From Neocallimastix lanati (nom. inval.) (taxonomy: Eukaryota; Neocallimastigomycota; Neocallimastigomycetes; Neocallimastigales; Neocallimastigaceae), in the NCBI GenBank assembly GCA_016946835.1, contig JACVTC010000010.1, positions 623,501 to 687,500 on the forward strand: DNA of 64,000 bases, given 5' to 3'. Position 1 is the stretch's first letter. Every line of letters begins with the position of its first letter. The notes below the pieces were generated by a model. It searched no databases. It saw nothing but the letters and a program-made list of their open reading frames with translations, and had not been told where the DNA came from. A program made the position numbers and the translations under genes. This document shows positions 33,153 to 45,390 of this stretch, one piece after another.

Positions 33153-33941
33153 TAATGCATAATGAACAAATAATGCTAATTGTGCTAGAATAATATAAAT
33201 TATTCTAATCTTATAGATTATTCTATTCTATATAATTGGAACTTTCCAATATTCTTCAAATATTACTAAATAGAAATCTTAAGTTAATAAATCACCAATT
33301 AACTTATAATTCCTTTTTGAATTATCGATCCGATTCCATTATAATGTATTAAAAATCTTTAGCCAAGAATATTGTCCTTGCCCACTTAATATATTAATAT
33401 TATATTTCTTTTGTAATATGTTATATTGAAAATAATCAAATCTATTTAATTAGTTATTAAAATTTTCGTTATCAATTTAAATTTATTTTTAATTACTAAA
33501 TTTAACTAAACCACAATTAAAATATTCTGTATAATCTCTTTATTTTTATTTTATATATATTAATATTAAACTATTATTAAATAATTAATAATTCAATAAT
33601 ATAAAACTAATATTTATAACAATAATATTATTAACTAAAATAATAATTCAATTTCAATTTAAATGTTTTATTTATTAAAATAATTAGTAATTAGTTTATT
33701 AAGAAATAGTTAGACTTTACAAATTTTAATTTGATAAAAAAAATATAAATACATATAATTTTTAGTGAAATAAAATATAATCAATAACTTATTTTTCAAT
33801 TAAATAAATAATTATATTATTATTTTTCTTTTATAAATTTAAATAAATAAATATTGATTTTAAAACAAAATTATTTTTATTGTAATTTTATTACTTGTGT
33901 TAATTATTATTATATTTCCTAAAACTATATGAACCATGCCA
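33153..33941 (+). repeat. E3 3' LTR
   Basis: It begins right after GCGGGGGCATCT and matches 20490-21275. It ends ATGCCA, followed by TTTCT. Confidence 0.88.
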
Positions 33942-34361
33942 TTTCTGGTACTGTGCCGAATTAAAAATATAATTTTAATTATAAATAGTAAAGTTAAATA
34001 GGAATAATTATAAAATAATTATATATAAATAATAATAATTAAATTTAAAATAATATAAAAAATAAATATTAGTAAAGATAGTAAAGATAATATATAAATT
34101 GAACCAATAGGATTTAATAAAAATAAATATATAAAAATGAAAGAAAAATGATTTTTTTTTTAGATAGACGTAGTTTAATTAGATAAGAATTAGGAATTCA
34201 GAAATCTAAGTTAGGAATACTTAGAAAATAATTATTTTAGTTAAATTTAAAATAAATACTTATTAAAGTTAAGGTTTAATTATTCAAGGGAATAGATTAA
34301 AATAACTAATAAATATTTAAAAATAATTAATGTAAAAAAATATATATATTTTAATAAAACA
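33942..34361. other. AT-rich spacer between E3 and E6
   Basis: No coding or structural signal is seen beyond AT-rich sequence. The last five bases, AAACA, are the left target duplication of E6. Confidence 0.6.
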
Positions 34362-34624
34362 TGTTAAAATTTAATTTATTAATATATAAAAATAAAGAAA
34401 ACAAACACTCGAACGTACAAAACTCAATTAAACAATTGGGTTTATGAAATAATAATTTATTAATAAATATTAAAATAATATATCTACAAGAAAATTTTTT
34501 TTTTTTTTTTTTTTCGGTTTAAAATAAAATATTAATAATTAATAAATAAATACATTTTACATTGATATTTGTACTACATATTATTTATTTATTTTTTAAT
34601 ATTAAATGTATTTATTATTTCACA
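34362..34624 (-). repeat. E6 3' LTR
   Basis: 263 bp, TG...CA. It matches the right LTR apart from a gap of about 53 nt near a T run and T-run length. Confidence 0.88.
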
Positions 34625-34644
34625 TTCCCCCTAATTATTAATTT

Positions 34645-36426
34645 TTATTTATATTTGTATAATAAACTATTTCTAAAATTTTGCATTTTATATTTATTTA
34701 AAAATTTTGTCAGACCATCTGCTTTATTATTCTTTGATTCTATGTATTCAAGTTCTACTTTTCTTTCCCTTATTAATTCTCTGATTTTATGATATTTAAT
34801 GTCAATGTGTTTTGATCTTGGGTTTATTGTATTATTTTCAGCGTTATATATTGCTGCTTGATTATCAATGTAAATTTTTATACATTCTCTTTGATCCTTT
34901 ATTTCTCCTAAAATGTTTCTATACTATAAAGCTTGTTTCGCACATTCACATAGTCCATAATATTCGGCTTCTGCGGTGGAGGTAGCTACACACTTTTGGA
35001 GCTTTGAGTACCAACTAGTTGGACCTGAACCCATAAAATAGATAAAACCTGTCGTAGACCTTCTCGTTTCTTTATCATTAGCATAATCTGAATCGACGTA
35101 CGTTTTTAGACATTTTTCTCCATTAAATAAAATACCGTAATATTCTGCTCCTTTTAAATATCTGAATATTTGTATTACGTTTTTCCAATCTTTTACCTTT
35201 GGTTCTTTGCAATGTTGAGCTACTCTATTCACAGAAAACATAATATCCGGTCTTGTACAGATAGCCAGATATATTAAACTTCCTAAGGCGGACCTATACG
35301 TTGTTGGATCAAATAATTCTTCATCATCTTCTTTATCAGATAAACTTGGTTCGGTAGTTCCTATTTCTTTACAATCTTTTAATCCAAATTTTTCGAGTAT
35401 GTCTTCCAAATATCTTTCTTGATGTAAAAGGTAACCATTAGGAATCCTTTCTATTTTTATACCTATAATAAAATTTGCTTAACCAATATCAGTTACGGAG
35501 TATTTTTCTTTAATTAGTCTTACTGTTTTATTAATTTCATCATCTTTACCTGTAATTAATAAATCATCTACGTATACTCCTATAACACACACAAGTTTAT
35601 TATCTTTTTTCTTAATAAAAATACACGGTTCACTGACTAATTCATAGAATCCCAAATGTTTTAAAGTAGTACTAATATTATTATTCCATTCTCTTGCAGC
35701 CTGTTTTAGTCCATATAAAGCCTTTTGTAACTTAAAATATCCTTTTCCAAAATTTGGATCTCCTTCAGGTATCTTCATAAAAATGTCTTCCTTCAAATCG
35801 GCATATAGATAAGCTGCCTTTATATCCGTTTGGTGAATGTTAAAATCGTTTTCTGCAGCAATAGATATTATTATTCTTAATGAATCCTGCTTTAGTGTTG
35901 GTGAAAAAGTTTCTTTATAATCTTCTCCATATTCCTGGGTATAACCTCTTGCTACTAGCCTTGCTTTATATTTATCGATTTTTCCTTCACTATCTCTTTT
36001 AATTTTGAAAACTCACCTGGAATCGATTATATTAGCTCCCTCAGGAACCTTTTCAACCTTTTTGAATACTTTATTTTCTTTCATATTATTTAATTCGTTT
36101 TCTATAGCACTTATCCATTTATCTTTGTCTTTTCTTTTATAAATTTCCATATACGAATTTGGTTCTCTGATTTGGTTAATTGTCGTTAAACATTCCCTTT
36201 TTCTTTTATTACTGTTCTCTTGTATTTCTCCTCTATAGTCATTTACGTTAATTCCTTCCACATTTTCTTCTACATTTGTATTTACATTAGCATTTTTATT
36301 TAAACTTTTAACCTTTCTTTTTCCTTTATGCATTATTGTTTCATATTCTCTACTTTTATTTTTATTAAAATTTAGCGAATCATTATTAATTATTTTAAAC
36401 TTTTCAAAATTTTTATTATTGTCCAT
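34645..36426 (-). pseudogene. pol: E6 pol, RT and RNase H, with stops
   Basis: Read on the minus strand from 36426: WISAIENELNNM (start of Copia-type RT), a TGA at 36010-36012 in the SR-W-VFKIK segment, then KARLVARGY and QTDIKAAYLYADL, and the YVDD catalytic motif near 35562. An in-frame stop at about 35478 follows the VTDIG segment. RNase H follows (RSALGSLIYLA, TRPDIMFSVN, YVDSDYANDKETRRSTTGF, STAEAEYYGL). A TAG at 34924 interrupts it and the frame continues to 34645 through KHIDIKYHKI and KADGLTKFL. The order after integrase identifies Pseudoviridae (Ty1/Copia). Confidence 0.88.
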
Positions 36427-36638
36427 TTTTGATTCATTAATTTTATTTTTGAATTAAATTATTTTTTAATTTATACGATTTTAATAAATTTTTATCTTTT
36501 GAAAATTTTTTATTGTCTTTATTTTTAAAAGTTAAATGTAAATTTGATTTTTGATTATTTTCTGAATAATTATTTTTTATATTAATTTTATATTTATTTA
36601 TAACTTCTACATGATTTTTTTAGGATTTTAATCAAACT

Positions 36639-38048
36639 TTACAGGATTTTTGTCAGGATTTTTAGGATTTTCAGGATTTTTGTTTTCAATAATTTTGTTT
36701 TCAGGATATATTTGATCATTAGGTTTGTGTTATTTTTCGAATTATTTGTTTTTATTTTTAATTCCTTTGAATTCTTATTTTTTAATTTTGAATAGCTTGA
36801 GTGATTTTCGGCATTAACTTTATTTAGATTAATTTCTAAATTAATTTTTTGACTAAATTCTTTATCTTTATTATTATTATTATTTTTATTATTATTATTT
36901 GGCATAATATTTTTAACAATTTGTTTATTGTAATTTTCAAAAATTTCTTTGTTTACATCTAAATAAGAACACTCTTCATTGGGATTATTTTCACTCAAAT
37001 TGTTTTCAGTTGAATTATTATTATTTGAAGTATTTTCAACTAAATTTTTGTTTAAATTATTTTCAATTAAAATATTTTTATTTGAATTATCTTCAATTAT
37101 AAAGTTTTCTTTTAAATTAAACTCGTCATTTTCATTATTTTTGTTTATAATGGTAATTTCTTCTTTATCATAGTCATCTAATTCCAATATCTCTTTACCT
37201 TTATCTTTGTTTTTATTTAAAATAGATACTTTTTCGCCGTTAATACTTTCTCCTTCACCTTTATTAAAATAAATGTCTTCGTTAACATTTCTATTTAGAA
37301 TAACTTCACTATTATTATTGATTAATTTATTCCTTTCATTAATAATATTTATATTGTTTTTAATATTGTTTTCTTTGTTATAGTTCTGTTTACTTGTTGA
37401 ACTTTCTTCTAATTTTTCTTTCTGTTTTGCTTCACCTAACGAAAGCGTATTCGTTTTTGTATTACCGTGTTTTATCAACGTGTTTATGTTCTCAAGTTTC
37501 TCTTCTATTAATTTAAATTTATTCTCAAGATGTTCTTTTTCTTTTTGACTTAATGAAAGACTTTCTTCTTCTTTATCTTTATTGATATCATTGTTTGAAT
37601 TATTTGGAATATCTTGCATGTCTAAATTGACAATATCTTCTTTTACTGTTCGTTCATTGTTATTATCTCTTTGACTCCTGTTCTTTTCATTGTTCTCTTC
37701 TTGAGGATCTCCTTCTATTTCTTTATTTTCTTGAATAATATTAATTATGTCATTCCTGTTGTAATAATTTCTTTCTTCTAAGTTATTCATTAATGTGTCT
37801 TCATCTTGCATTTCGGTTTCTTCATTTTCATATCTCCTTGCTTCAGATACATAATCAAAGTTAAAGTTACCTGGCTTATTTTCAAGAAATTTTACCACAC
37901 GTTTCACATATATTTTCATTTTATCAATATGGAATATTCTGTACCCTGTTGAGTCTTCGTCGTATCCCAGAAAGACTCCTTTTCTTGAATTACTCCTAAA
38001 TTTTTCTGGATTTACTACATAATAATAAAATTTTAAAGTTTTAATCAT
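36639..38048 (-). pseudogene. pol: E6 integrase C-terminus with long Asn/Glu-rich linker
   Basis: The first 60 residues contain NPEKFRSNSRKGVFLGYDED and GYRIFHIDKM, the conserved end of Copia integrase. About 380 residues of Asn/Lys/Glu-rich low-complexity linker follow, much longer than usual for Copia. The 3' end decays into CAGGATTTT-type repeats (about 36635-36690 on the plus strand) and a stop before RT. The ATG at 38048 is not a genuine start; the frame is continuous with sequence upstream apart from one TAG. Confidence 0.8.
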
Positions 38049-39221
38049 CTAAATTAATAATGTAGTCAAGAGGATTCCGATGGCGTTACTTCTATTTCTT
38101 TCGACGCGTTGTGATTCGTTGTAAGAGTGTAAATCGCCTAAGCCTCTTCGGATAGCTTCCAATTCATTTTGTAATATACTAATTGTTTCCGTTTGATTAT
38201 TTATCTTAACATTTTGTGTTCTGTTATTTTGCATAATAAGTAATTCAAAATGATTTAGTTTATTTTTGAATGAATTTATTTGTTGGATAATTTCCTTAGA
38301 TTTATCCGATTTCTTTTGATAGGCTCTATAATTCTTGAATTTGATGCTTAGCTTTGTCATTCGTTCGTTAAGTCTGTTTTCCAGATTTTTCATTCTTTGT
38401 TCTAGATCTTTTGTATTATTAGTAATTATTATATCAGATTCTAGATTCAAGTCTAAATTATTTCCTTTTTTGGTACTTTTATTAAGATTTGTTTCTAATT
38501 CTTTCTCTATGTTTCTAGAGAGTTTTTTGTGAAATTTCTGTATTTTCATATCAAATACATCATCAGTTTCGTTAGATGATTCTTCACTTTCGGATTGATC
38601 GGAAAGTTTAGATGAGTTTTTAACTGAGATATATTCATAAAAATCATCGATACGGTGGGGGGCTTTTTCAAAAATTAAGTCTTTAATTTTTGAAAATGTA
38701 TAATTTAGCATATGATATGTATCACATGATTTATAAAATTTTCTTTTATTATTAAGACTAGAAGAAGCCATAGTGTGATGGGATTCTAAAGACATAGGTA
38801 AAGGTTTTGACTGTTGTAGAAATTGTCTAGATAAGAAATCAGCTAAAAGATTATCTTTTCCTTGAATGTAGATGGGAAAGACGTTATACTGACAAATTGA
38901 TTCAAATAGTCTAAATTTGCGATTGGATTCTACTTTAGACCCTTTGTTAATGGAAAAAACTAAATTCTTATGATCCGTTAAAACGAAAATTCTTTGACCG
39001 TTGCGAATAAGGTACTTGTAGTGATGTAGAGCGTTGTTAATACTAAGTAGTTCTCTATCAAAAGTGGAATATTTTTGTTCAGTTGAGTTAAGTAGCCTGG
39101 AATAGAATCCGAGGGGTTCTAATTCTTCTTGTAGTTTTCTAAAACTTTTACTAGAGATAAAGAGTTTTGATTTAAGATTTTCTAATGTTGTGGTGGTAAG
39201 ATATTCTCCTGTACCGTTTCT
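38049..39221 (-). mobile_element. Foreign RNase H / coiled-coil fragment inside E6 integrase
   Basis: On the minus strand from about 39215 the sequence encodes a Ty3-like RNase H tail: LEPLGFYSRLL, a one-base frameshift, then TEQKYSTFDRELLSINNALH, TDHKNLVFS and GKDNLLADFLSRQ. The same frame runs on into 38795-38049, a region of about 249 residues with acidic and heptad-like, coiled-coil-like segments and a short hydrophobic end. No integrase follows, unlike ordinary Ty3 elements. It separates GCKVIYK from NPEKF of the Copia integrase. Left and right limits are approximate. Confidence 0.65.
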
Positions 39222-39263
39222 TTTATAAATAACTTTACAGCCAAATACATGTAATTTACTATT
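39222..39263 (-). pseudogene. pol: E6 integrase, short piece between E5 and the foreign fragment
   Basis: It encodes SKLHVFGCKVIYK, the segment expected after YEKKVDN, which lies on the other side of E5 at 46014. It includes the left CTATT target copy (39259-39263). Confidence 0.8.
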
Positions 39264-39888
39264 TGTAAAGATTTAATAAATCTTTAATACATTAAATAGC
39301 TTAATTTTTCGTACAATTAATTTATTTAATGTATATGAATTATTTTTTTAATATAAAATTTATTGAAATAAAATTTAATTATTTTTTTAATTGAAAATAT
39401 TTTTTAATTAGTTTAGTTAATTTAGTTTAGTTTTAAATAGTTAAATATTAATTTAGGAATAATCTTAAATAGTTAATATTTATAAAAATAGTTTTTCAAT
39501 ATTAAATATATAATTAAAATTATTATAAGTATTAAAATAATAAATAAAATAAAGAGTTTAAAAAATTAATTTTAGTTTTAGTAAATTAATAAATAATAAA
39601 AAAATTATTAATTAAAAAATCTTTTGTTTATAAATAAATAGTTTTATATATATTATTAAATAACATCATATATTAATATTGTAATAAGAAAAAATATAAA
39701 TACATGTAATTTTTCTTAATTTAATCGATGTATTAGTTATTAACTATTTTACAGTTAATAACATAAAAGAAGTTTATAATTAATAAAAGAATTTATTAAT
39801 AAAAGAAATTACTTTAATTTTATTTGTTTAAATTGTAGTGTTTTTTTTATTGTTATAATCTGTTTTTTTTATTGACGGATTCATTACA
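39264..39888 (+). repeat. E5 5' LTR
   Basis: TG...CA; TATAAATA at 39695-39702. It matches 45391-46013 with only a few differences. Confidence 0.93.
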
Positions 39889-39899
39889 ATAACTAATAC
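39730..39899 (+). promoter_or_regulatory. E5 self-primer pair (LTR 39730-39740, primer site 39889-39899)
   Basis: ATAACTAATAC directly after the LTR is the exact reverse complement of GTATTAGTTAT at 39730-39740, 35 nt downstream of the TATA box start. Compared with E4, bases differ on both strands of the duplex so that all 11 pairs are kept. Confidence 0.87.
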
Positions 39900-39961
39900 C
39901 CACTAAGATTTAAACAAAAAACACGTTATAACAAGTAAAAAACTACTATTGCGTTTGGATT

Positions 39962-40138
39962 CTTCTACTGTGTTTGGTTTCTACTGTGTTTGGTTTCTAC
40001 TGTGTTTGGTTTCTACTGTTTTTGGTTTCTACTGTTTTTGGTTTCTACTGTGTTTGGTTTCTACTGTGTTTGGTTTCTACTGTGTTTGGTTTCTACTGTT
40101 TTTGGTTTCTACTGTGTTTGGTTTCTACTGTGTTTGAT
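39962..40138 (+). repeat. 16-bp minisatellite in E5 leader
   Basis: Eleven units of CTACTGTGTTTGGTTT; some units have TTTTTGG in place of TGTTTGG. Because 16 is not a multiple of 3 the tract is open in all three plus frames, giving artefactual Phe/Val/Trp-rich ORFs. Confidence 0.92.
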
Positions 40139-40222
40139 CCATACCGTGTTTATCGTTACTGTGTTGTCTTTTGCGCTTTATCTTCAAGGTGTTTTATTTC
40201 TACTGTGGCTCTTTAATAACAT

Positions 40223-40345
40223 ATTAGTTAATATTATTATATTATATTATATTTGTTTCGTTTACTCGTCGCACACCATTACAATTGGATATCGTGCTGA
40301 CGACTTTATGAATAATAATATAATATTAATATAATAATAATTAAT
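40223..40345 (+). promoter_or_regulatory. Long stem-loop before gag (E5)
   Basis: AT-rich outer arms of about 25 bp (from TTAGTTAATATT to AATTAATTA) enclose TCGTC/GACGA (40266-40270, 40299-40303) and CAC/GTG, with a CT bulge on the 3' side. The apical loop contains ACCATTACAATTGGATA. Sequence flanking the inner stem (TTTACTCG...CGACTTTA) is shared with E4. Confidence 0.7.
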
Positions 40346-40519
40346 TACTAGAACGAAAATAATTTAGAATAAATAAAATAAATTATATAAGTAAATACCT
40401 TAATAAATAAGCAGGTCAGAAAATAAATAAAATATTAGTTGAAATCTAAGTATACAAATAAATTAATCAAGTTGGAAGAATTGGATCTTATATTTCAAAA
40501 TTTAAATCTTGAGGATCAA

Positions 40520-43500
40520 ATGGAACAACAACTTAATCCAGCTCCTCAACTGAAGATCATCAACGACCCTCCCTTATTCTCGGGAGCTACGAAGGACCTC
40601 GATGGATTTTTGACAAGGATAGAGTTAGCTATCGAGGTAAATCCACGAAGGTTCCCCGATGATAGAAGGAAGGTCATGTTCGTTATCTCATATTTTACTG
40701 GAAGAGCACTTAACTGGGCTTCTTGCTTACGGAGGAATAATAACGAAGTTCTTAGAAACTATGAGAACTTCATTAATGAACTAAGAAGAAACTTTGGCGA
40801 CCCTGACGTTGATGCTGCTGTCGCTAATGGGAAACTTAACAATATTCGTCAGTTCAAGTATGGCCACGTTATGGAATACATCACTGCATTCCAGAAGATA
40901 AGCCAATACTCGAACTTTAATGAGTCCGCAAAAATCTTTATGTATATTAAAGGACTCCATCCCAAGATGAGAGAACGTTTAGCTCTCGTAAATCCAAATC
41001 CCGACAACTTAGAGCAGCTATTTAGGGAATCTGTGAATATAGAAAGCCTTACCAAGAGAAACGACATCCAAGAATATTACTTAACTCATCAAGACCGTAG
41101 AAATTATAATCAAGACGATCCAATGGATGTGGATCTTTATCGCATTAAAAAAGGTCAAAAAGTCACAAGATATTTCCCATCACACAACAAGAACTACATT
41201 GAAAACAAATCAAATATTGAAGAAAGAAGAAAGAAGAGACTATGTTTTAAATGTGGTGAAGCTGGACACATGCAATTTAATTGTCCAAATAGAATAAAAC
41301 CAAAAAACTTCAAAATGATTAATAAAGTTCCAAATGAAGATCCCTCTTCTTCTGCCACTTCTATATCTACCTCTTCTTCTGTTAGGAGAATTAAGAAAGT
41401 TGAAAAGTATGATAATATCTACAAAGTTTTGGATATTGTTGAAAATGAGAATATAAATTTTAAAGGAAAGACTAACATACTTGATTTTTATATTAAAACA
41501 AATGAATCCGATGAGGTTAAAGCAAAGGTTCTCATTGATTCCGGCTCTGATATTAACTGTATACATCCAGAATTTGCTAGAGTAAACAACATTAAACTTA
41601 TGAATATTGATAACTCCTTTAAAGTTGCTGGTTTGGGTTATGGTTTATCTACTGTGAAGAAAATCACCGAGAAATGTATTCTTCGTTTTAAGAATCATTA
41701 TGAAATAATTCAATTACACTCTCTTCGTATCCCTGATGTAGATATCATTTTAGGACTCCCATGGATTGAAAAACATTGCCCTATTAACTACCATGATTCA
41801 AAGAAAATCTCTTTCAGTTCAGGATACTGTGTTCGACACTGTAATGCAGGAAAAAGAAATAGAAAAAATAAAAATAAAAAGAAGTTAAACAAAATTTCTT
41901 CTAAAGGAAAGGAACCATATGAAGAACTTTCCTTAACAAAGGAAAAAATTAATCCTAAGCGTAAGTATTCCTTTGAATCTGACTCCGATATGAATTCTGA
42001 TGAAGAAATTACGATTAGAGGTCGTCGTACTCGTATTAAAACTTGTAGTGAAAATGAAGAACTTAATGGTTTAAAAAATTTTTGTATAATTAATTATGAT
42101 AGTGATGTAAATGATAGTTTTATATTTGATAATGATGATGAAATTTATGAATTTAGTGATAGTAATAATATTAATTTAGATGAATTAAATAAAATTTGTA
42201 AAATTGATATTTTATGTAATAATGTAACAAAAAATTGTAATCATAATGATAATTTAAATAAAGATGAAAGTAAAAAGTATATTTCTAAAAAGTGTTCTGT
42301 AAAAAATTTGTGTTGTATCTGTAATTGTTTAAAAATTAGTAATTTCGAAAATAAATTAAATCAAAAAATTATAGGAATACCTCCTATTTATAAAAATTAT
42401 ACAGAAGTATTCAATGAAAGAAATTGCGACATACTCCCTCCACATCGTGAGTATGATTGTGAAATAAGATTAAAGAATAATTCAAATTTATTTTATGGTC
42501 CTATTTATCCTTTAACAGAAGTAGAAAGAGACGAATTGAAGAAGTATATCAAAGAAAATTTAGAAAAAGGTTTCATTAGGAAATCGACATCTCCTGCTGG
42601 AGCACCTATATTGTTTGTTAAAAAGAAGGATGGTTCATTGAGATTATGTGTTGACTATAGAAAGTTAAATGAGATGACCATCCGTAATTCCTATCCTCTT
42701 CCTTTAATTAGTGAATTACTAGATAGAGTTAAAGGTGCAAAATTCTTTACTAAGTTGGATTTAAAATCTGCTTATAACTTAGTAAGAATAAAAGAAGGTG
42801 ATGAGTATAAGACAGCATTTCGTACTCGTTATGGACATTTTGAATATTTGGTTATGCCTTTTGGGTTAAAAAATGCCCCTGCAACCTTTCAGCATTTTAT
42901 AAATGATGTTCTTAGTGATTACTTAGATGATTTTGTTATTTCGTATATTGATGATATTTTAATTTATTCAAAAAGTTTAGAAGAACATCATATTCATGTC
43001 AAGAAAGTTTTAAAGAAACTATTAGAAAATAATTTATATGTCAAACTCGAGAAATGTGAGTTTGATGTCTCTGAAACTGCTTTTCTTGGTTATATTTTAT
43101 CGAAAGATGGTTTAAAGGTTGATCCCAATAAAATTAAAGCCATTCTTGATTGGCCTGTTCCAACCACAGTTAAGGAAGTTCAATCTTTTATTGGTTTATG
43201 CAATTATTATAGGATTTTTATTAAAGATTTTGCTAAAATCGCCCGTTCTTTGCATAAACTTACAAGAAAAAATGTATCCTTTAACTGGGGTCCTGATCAA
43301 CAGAAGGCATTTGATAAATTAAAAGAGTTGTTCACATCTGCTCCTATTTTGAGAAACCCTGATAGTAATAAGCCTTTTGTTGTTGAAACTGATGCTTCTA
43401 ATTTTGCTGTTGGTGCGATTCTTTCTCAGGAATACGATGGTCAACTACACCCAATAGCTTATATCTCATCTAGCTTAACCAAATCAGAAAAGAATTATCC

Positions 43501-45380
43501 AATCTACGATAAAGAACTTCTAGCAATTAAAGTTGCTCTTGAGGAATGGCGTCACTATTTAGAAGGTGCTCGTCATCCTTTTACAATTTATACCGATCAT
43601 AAAAATTTGACTTTTCCTAGAAAGCCTGAAATACTCTCGCAACGTCAAATCCATTGGTATGAATTTCTCTCTCGTTTCGATTTTAATTTAGTTTATCGTG
43701 CTGGTAAGAAGTCTGGAAAACCTGATATCTTATCTAGAAGAAGTGATCATCTTTTTAATTACCCTCAGACTGTTTCTTGTCGTGTTATTAACTGTAATGC
43801 TTCTGATGATTGCTTATGTAATTCAATTTTAAATTCACTTAAAGATGATGAATTGTATAACAAAATTAAAACTTTTCTTTCTAGTAATAATAAAGATACT
43901 GCTCCTATTAGAAATATTGATAAATGTGTAATTGATGATGAAGGATTTCTTCTCTATGATGATTTAATCTATGTTCCGGAAAATATTCGTACAAGAATTC
44001 TAGAAATGCACCATGATTCGGTAACAGCTGGTCACTTTGGTGTAAATAAAACTTCGGATTTAATTTACAGAAACTTTTGGTGGCCAAAGTTACGACATGA
44101 TGTTAAGAAATTTATTAAGTCTTGTGAAACTTGTTGTCGTGCTAAAGTTCCAAGGCATAAGCCGTATGGTTTGTTATCCCCATTATCCACACCAAATAGA
44201 GCTTGGGCTGATATTTCAATGGATTTCATTGTTGAATTGCCAAAATCCAAAGATATGACTACTATTATGGTGGTTGTTGATCGTTTAACAAAGATGGCTC
44301 ATTTTATCCCCCTTCGTTGTCTTCCTACTACTTCAATTGCCGCTGATGCTTTTATTAATTCAATTTTTAAATTGCATGGTTTCCCTGATTCCATTATTTC
44401 TGATAGAGGTACCCAATTCACCTCTGAATTTTGGAATAGATTATGTGACTTACTTTGAATTAAGCATTCGTTTTCAACTTCAAACCATCCGCAGACTGAT
44501 GGTCAAACAGAGAGGGTGAACGCGATATTGGAACAATATCTTCGTTGTTATATAAATGAATGACAAACAAATTGGGTTGATTTATTACCTTTTGCTGAAT
44601 TCGCTTATAACAATACTTTACAACAATCAATCAATCAATCCCCATTTTTTGCTAACTATGGATTCAATCCTAGATTTAGTCTAGAAATTCCATCTAATGA
44701 AAGACCTCATAGAGCTGATCAAAGAGTTAAAGATATTAACGAAAATATTAAATTTCTGAAAGAAAACTTAGATAAAGCTAAAGAAACTTACAAAAAATAT
44801 ACGGATCAAAGAAGATTACCCTCACCTGATTTCCAAGTTGGTAACAAAGTTTGGTTACTTAAAGGAAGTACTACTAAAAATGTTAAGAAAAAACTTGCTA
44901 ATCAAATGCTTGGTCCTTTTGAAATTGTTGAGAAAATTAGTTCACTTGTTTATAAACTTAAACTCCCAAGTAATATGCGTTGTCATCCTGTTTTTTCACG
45001 TATCATTACTTGAACCTTATCATAAAAATGAATTCGAAAACAGAAATAAAAGAAAAGGAAAGAATATTAATTTGACCACTGACACTTTTGATAAAGTTCC
45101 AGAAAAGATTGTTAATATGAGAAAATATAGAGGAAAGAATCGTTTTCTTGTATCTTGGAAAGGACTTGATTCTGATGAGGATACTTGGATTGATGAAGAT
45201 CAAATTTATGACAAACAATTGATTCAGGAATATTATCGTCGAACCAAAAAGAATAGGACAAACATAGAAGAAAATACTTTGAGTGATAATGAAATCTATG
45301 TTAGACATAGATATCAACCATTTGTAATTGATCTACCAGCAAATGGACTAAATCGTATGTCTCGCAGGAGCTCGACTTAA
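40520..45380 (+). pseudogene. gag-pol: E5 Gag-Pol (chromovirus), disabled near 3' end
   Basis: The ATG at 40520 aligns with that of E4. Order: capsid-like Gag, a complete zinc knuckle CFKCGEAGHMQFNC (about residue 243), protease LIDSGSDI, an acidic linker, RT (DYRKLNEM, LDLKSAYNLV, YIDD), RNase H (TDASNFAVGAILSQ, TDHKNL) and integrase (GHFG...CETCC; MDFIVELP, SDRGTQFTS, GQTERVN). A TGA at 44456-44458 falls between the second and third catalytic residues. A second TGA follows near 44561. A base gained in a T run near 44993 shifts the frame before the chromodomain (FLVSWKGLDSDEDTWIDE). Confidence 0.92.
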
Positions 45381-45390
45381 AGGGCGAGAT

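Larger units (their letters stand above)
20490..33941 (+). mobile_element. E3: decayed Ty3-type element, split by E4
   Basis: It is related to E1 and E2 in LTR organisation, primer site, leader RNA, gag, frameshift site and pol. It has several in-frame stops and frameshifts and is interrupted in the integrase domain by E4. LTRs are about 786-789 bp and very similar, although they seem to begin TAAT rather than TG. A TTCT is shared on both outer flanks as a probable target duplication. Confidence 0.9.

Noticed and set aside
36979-37173. Plus-strand ORFs over E6 pol and similar antisense ORFs elsewhere
   Set aside because: They are shadows of Asn-rich or AT-rich coding sequence on the other strand, with no motif of their own.
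39949-40334. Overlapping Phe/Val/Trp-rich ORFs
   Set aside because: They are products of a 16-bp minisatellite open in three frames.
3449-44563. Repeat-induced point mutation as the source of stops
   Set aside because: Several stops are not explained by C-to-T change (for example AGA to TGA when compared between copies), and young LTRs are almost identical.
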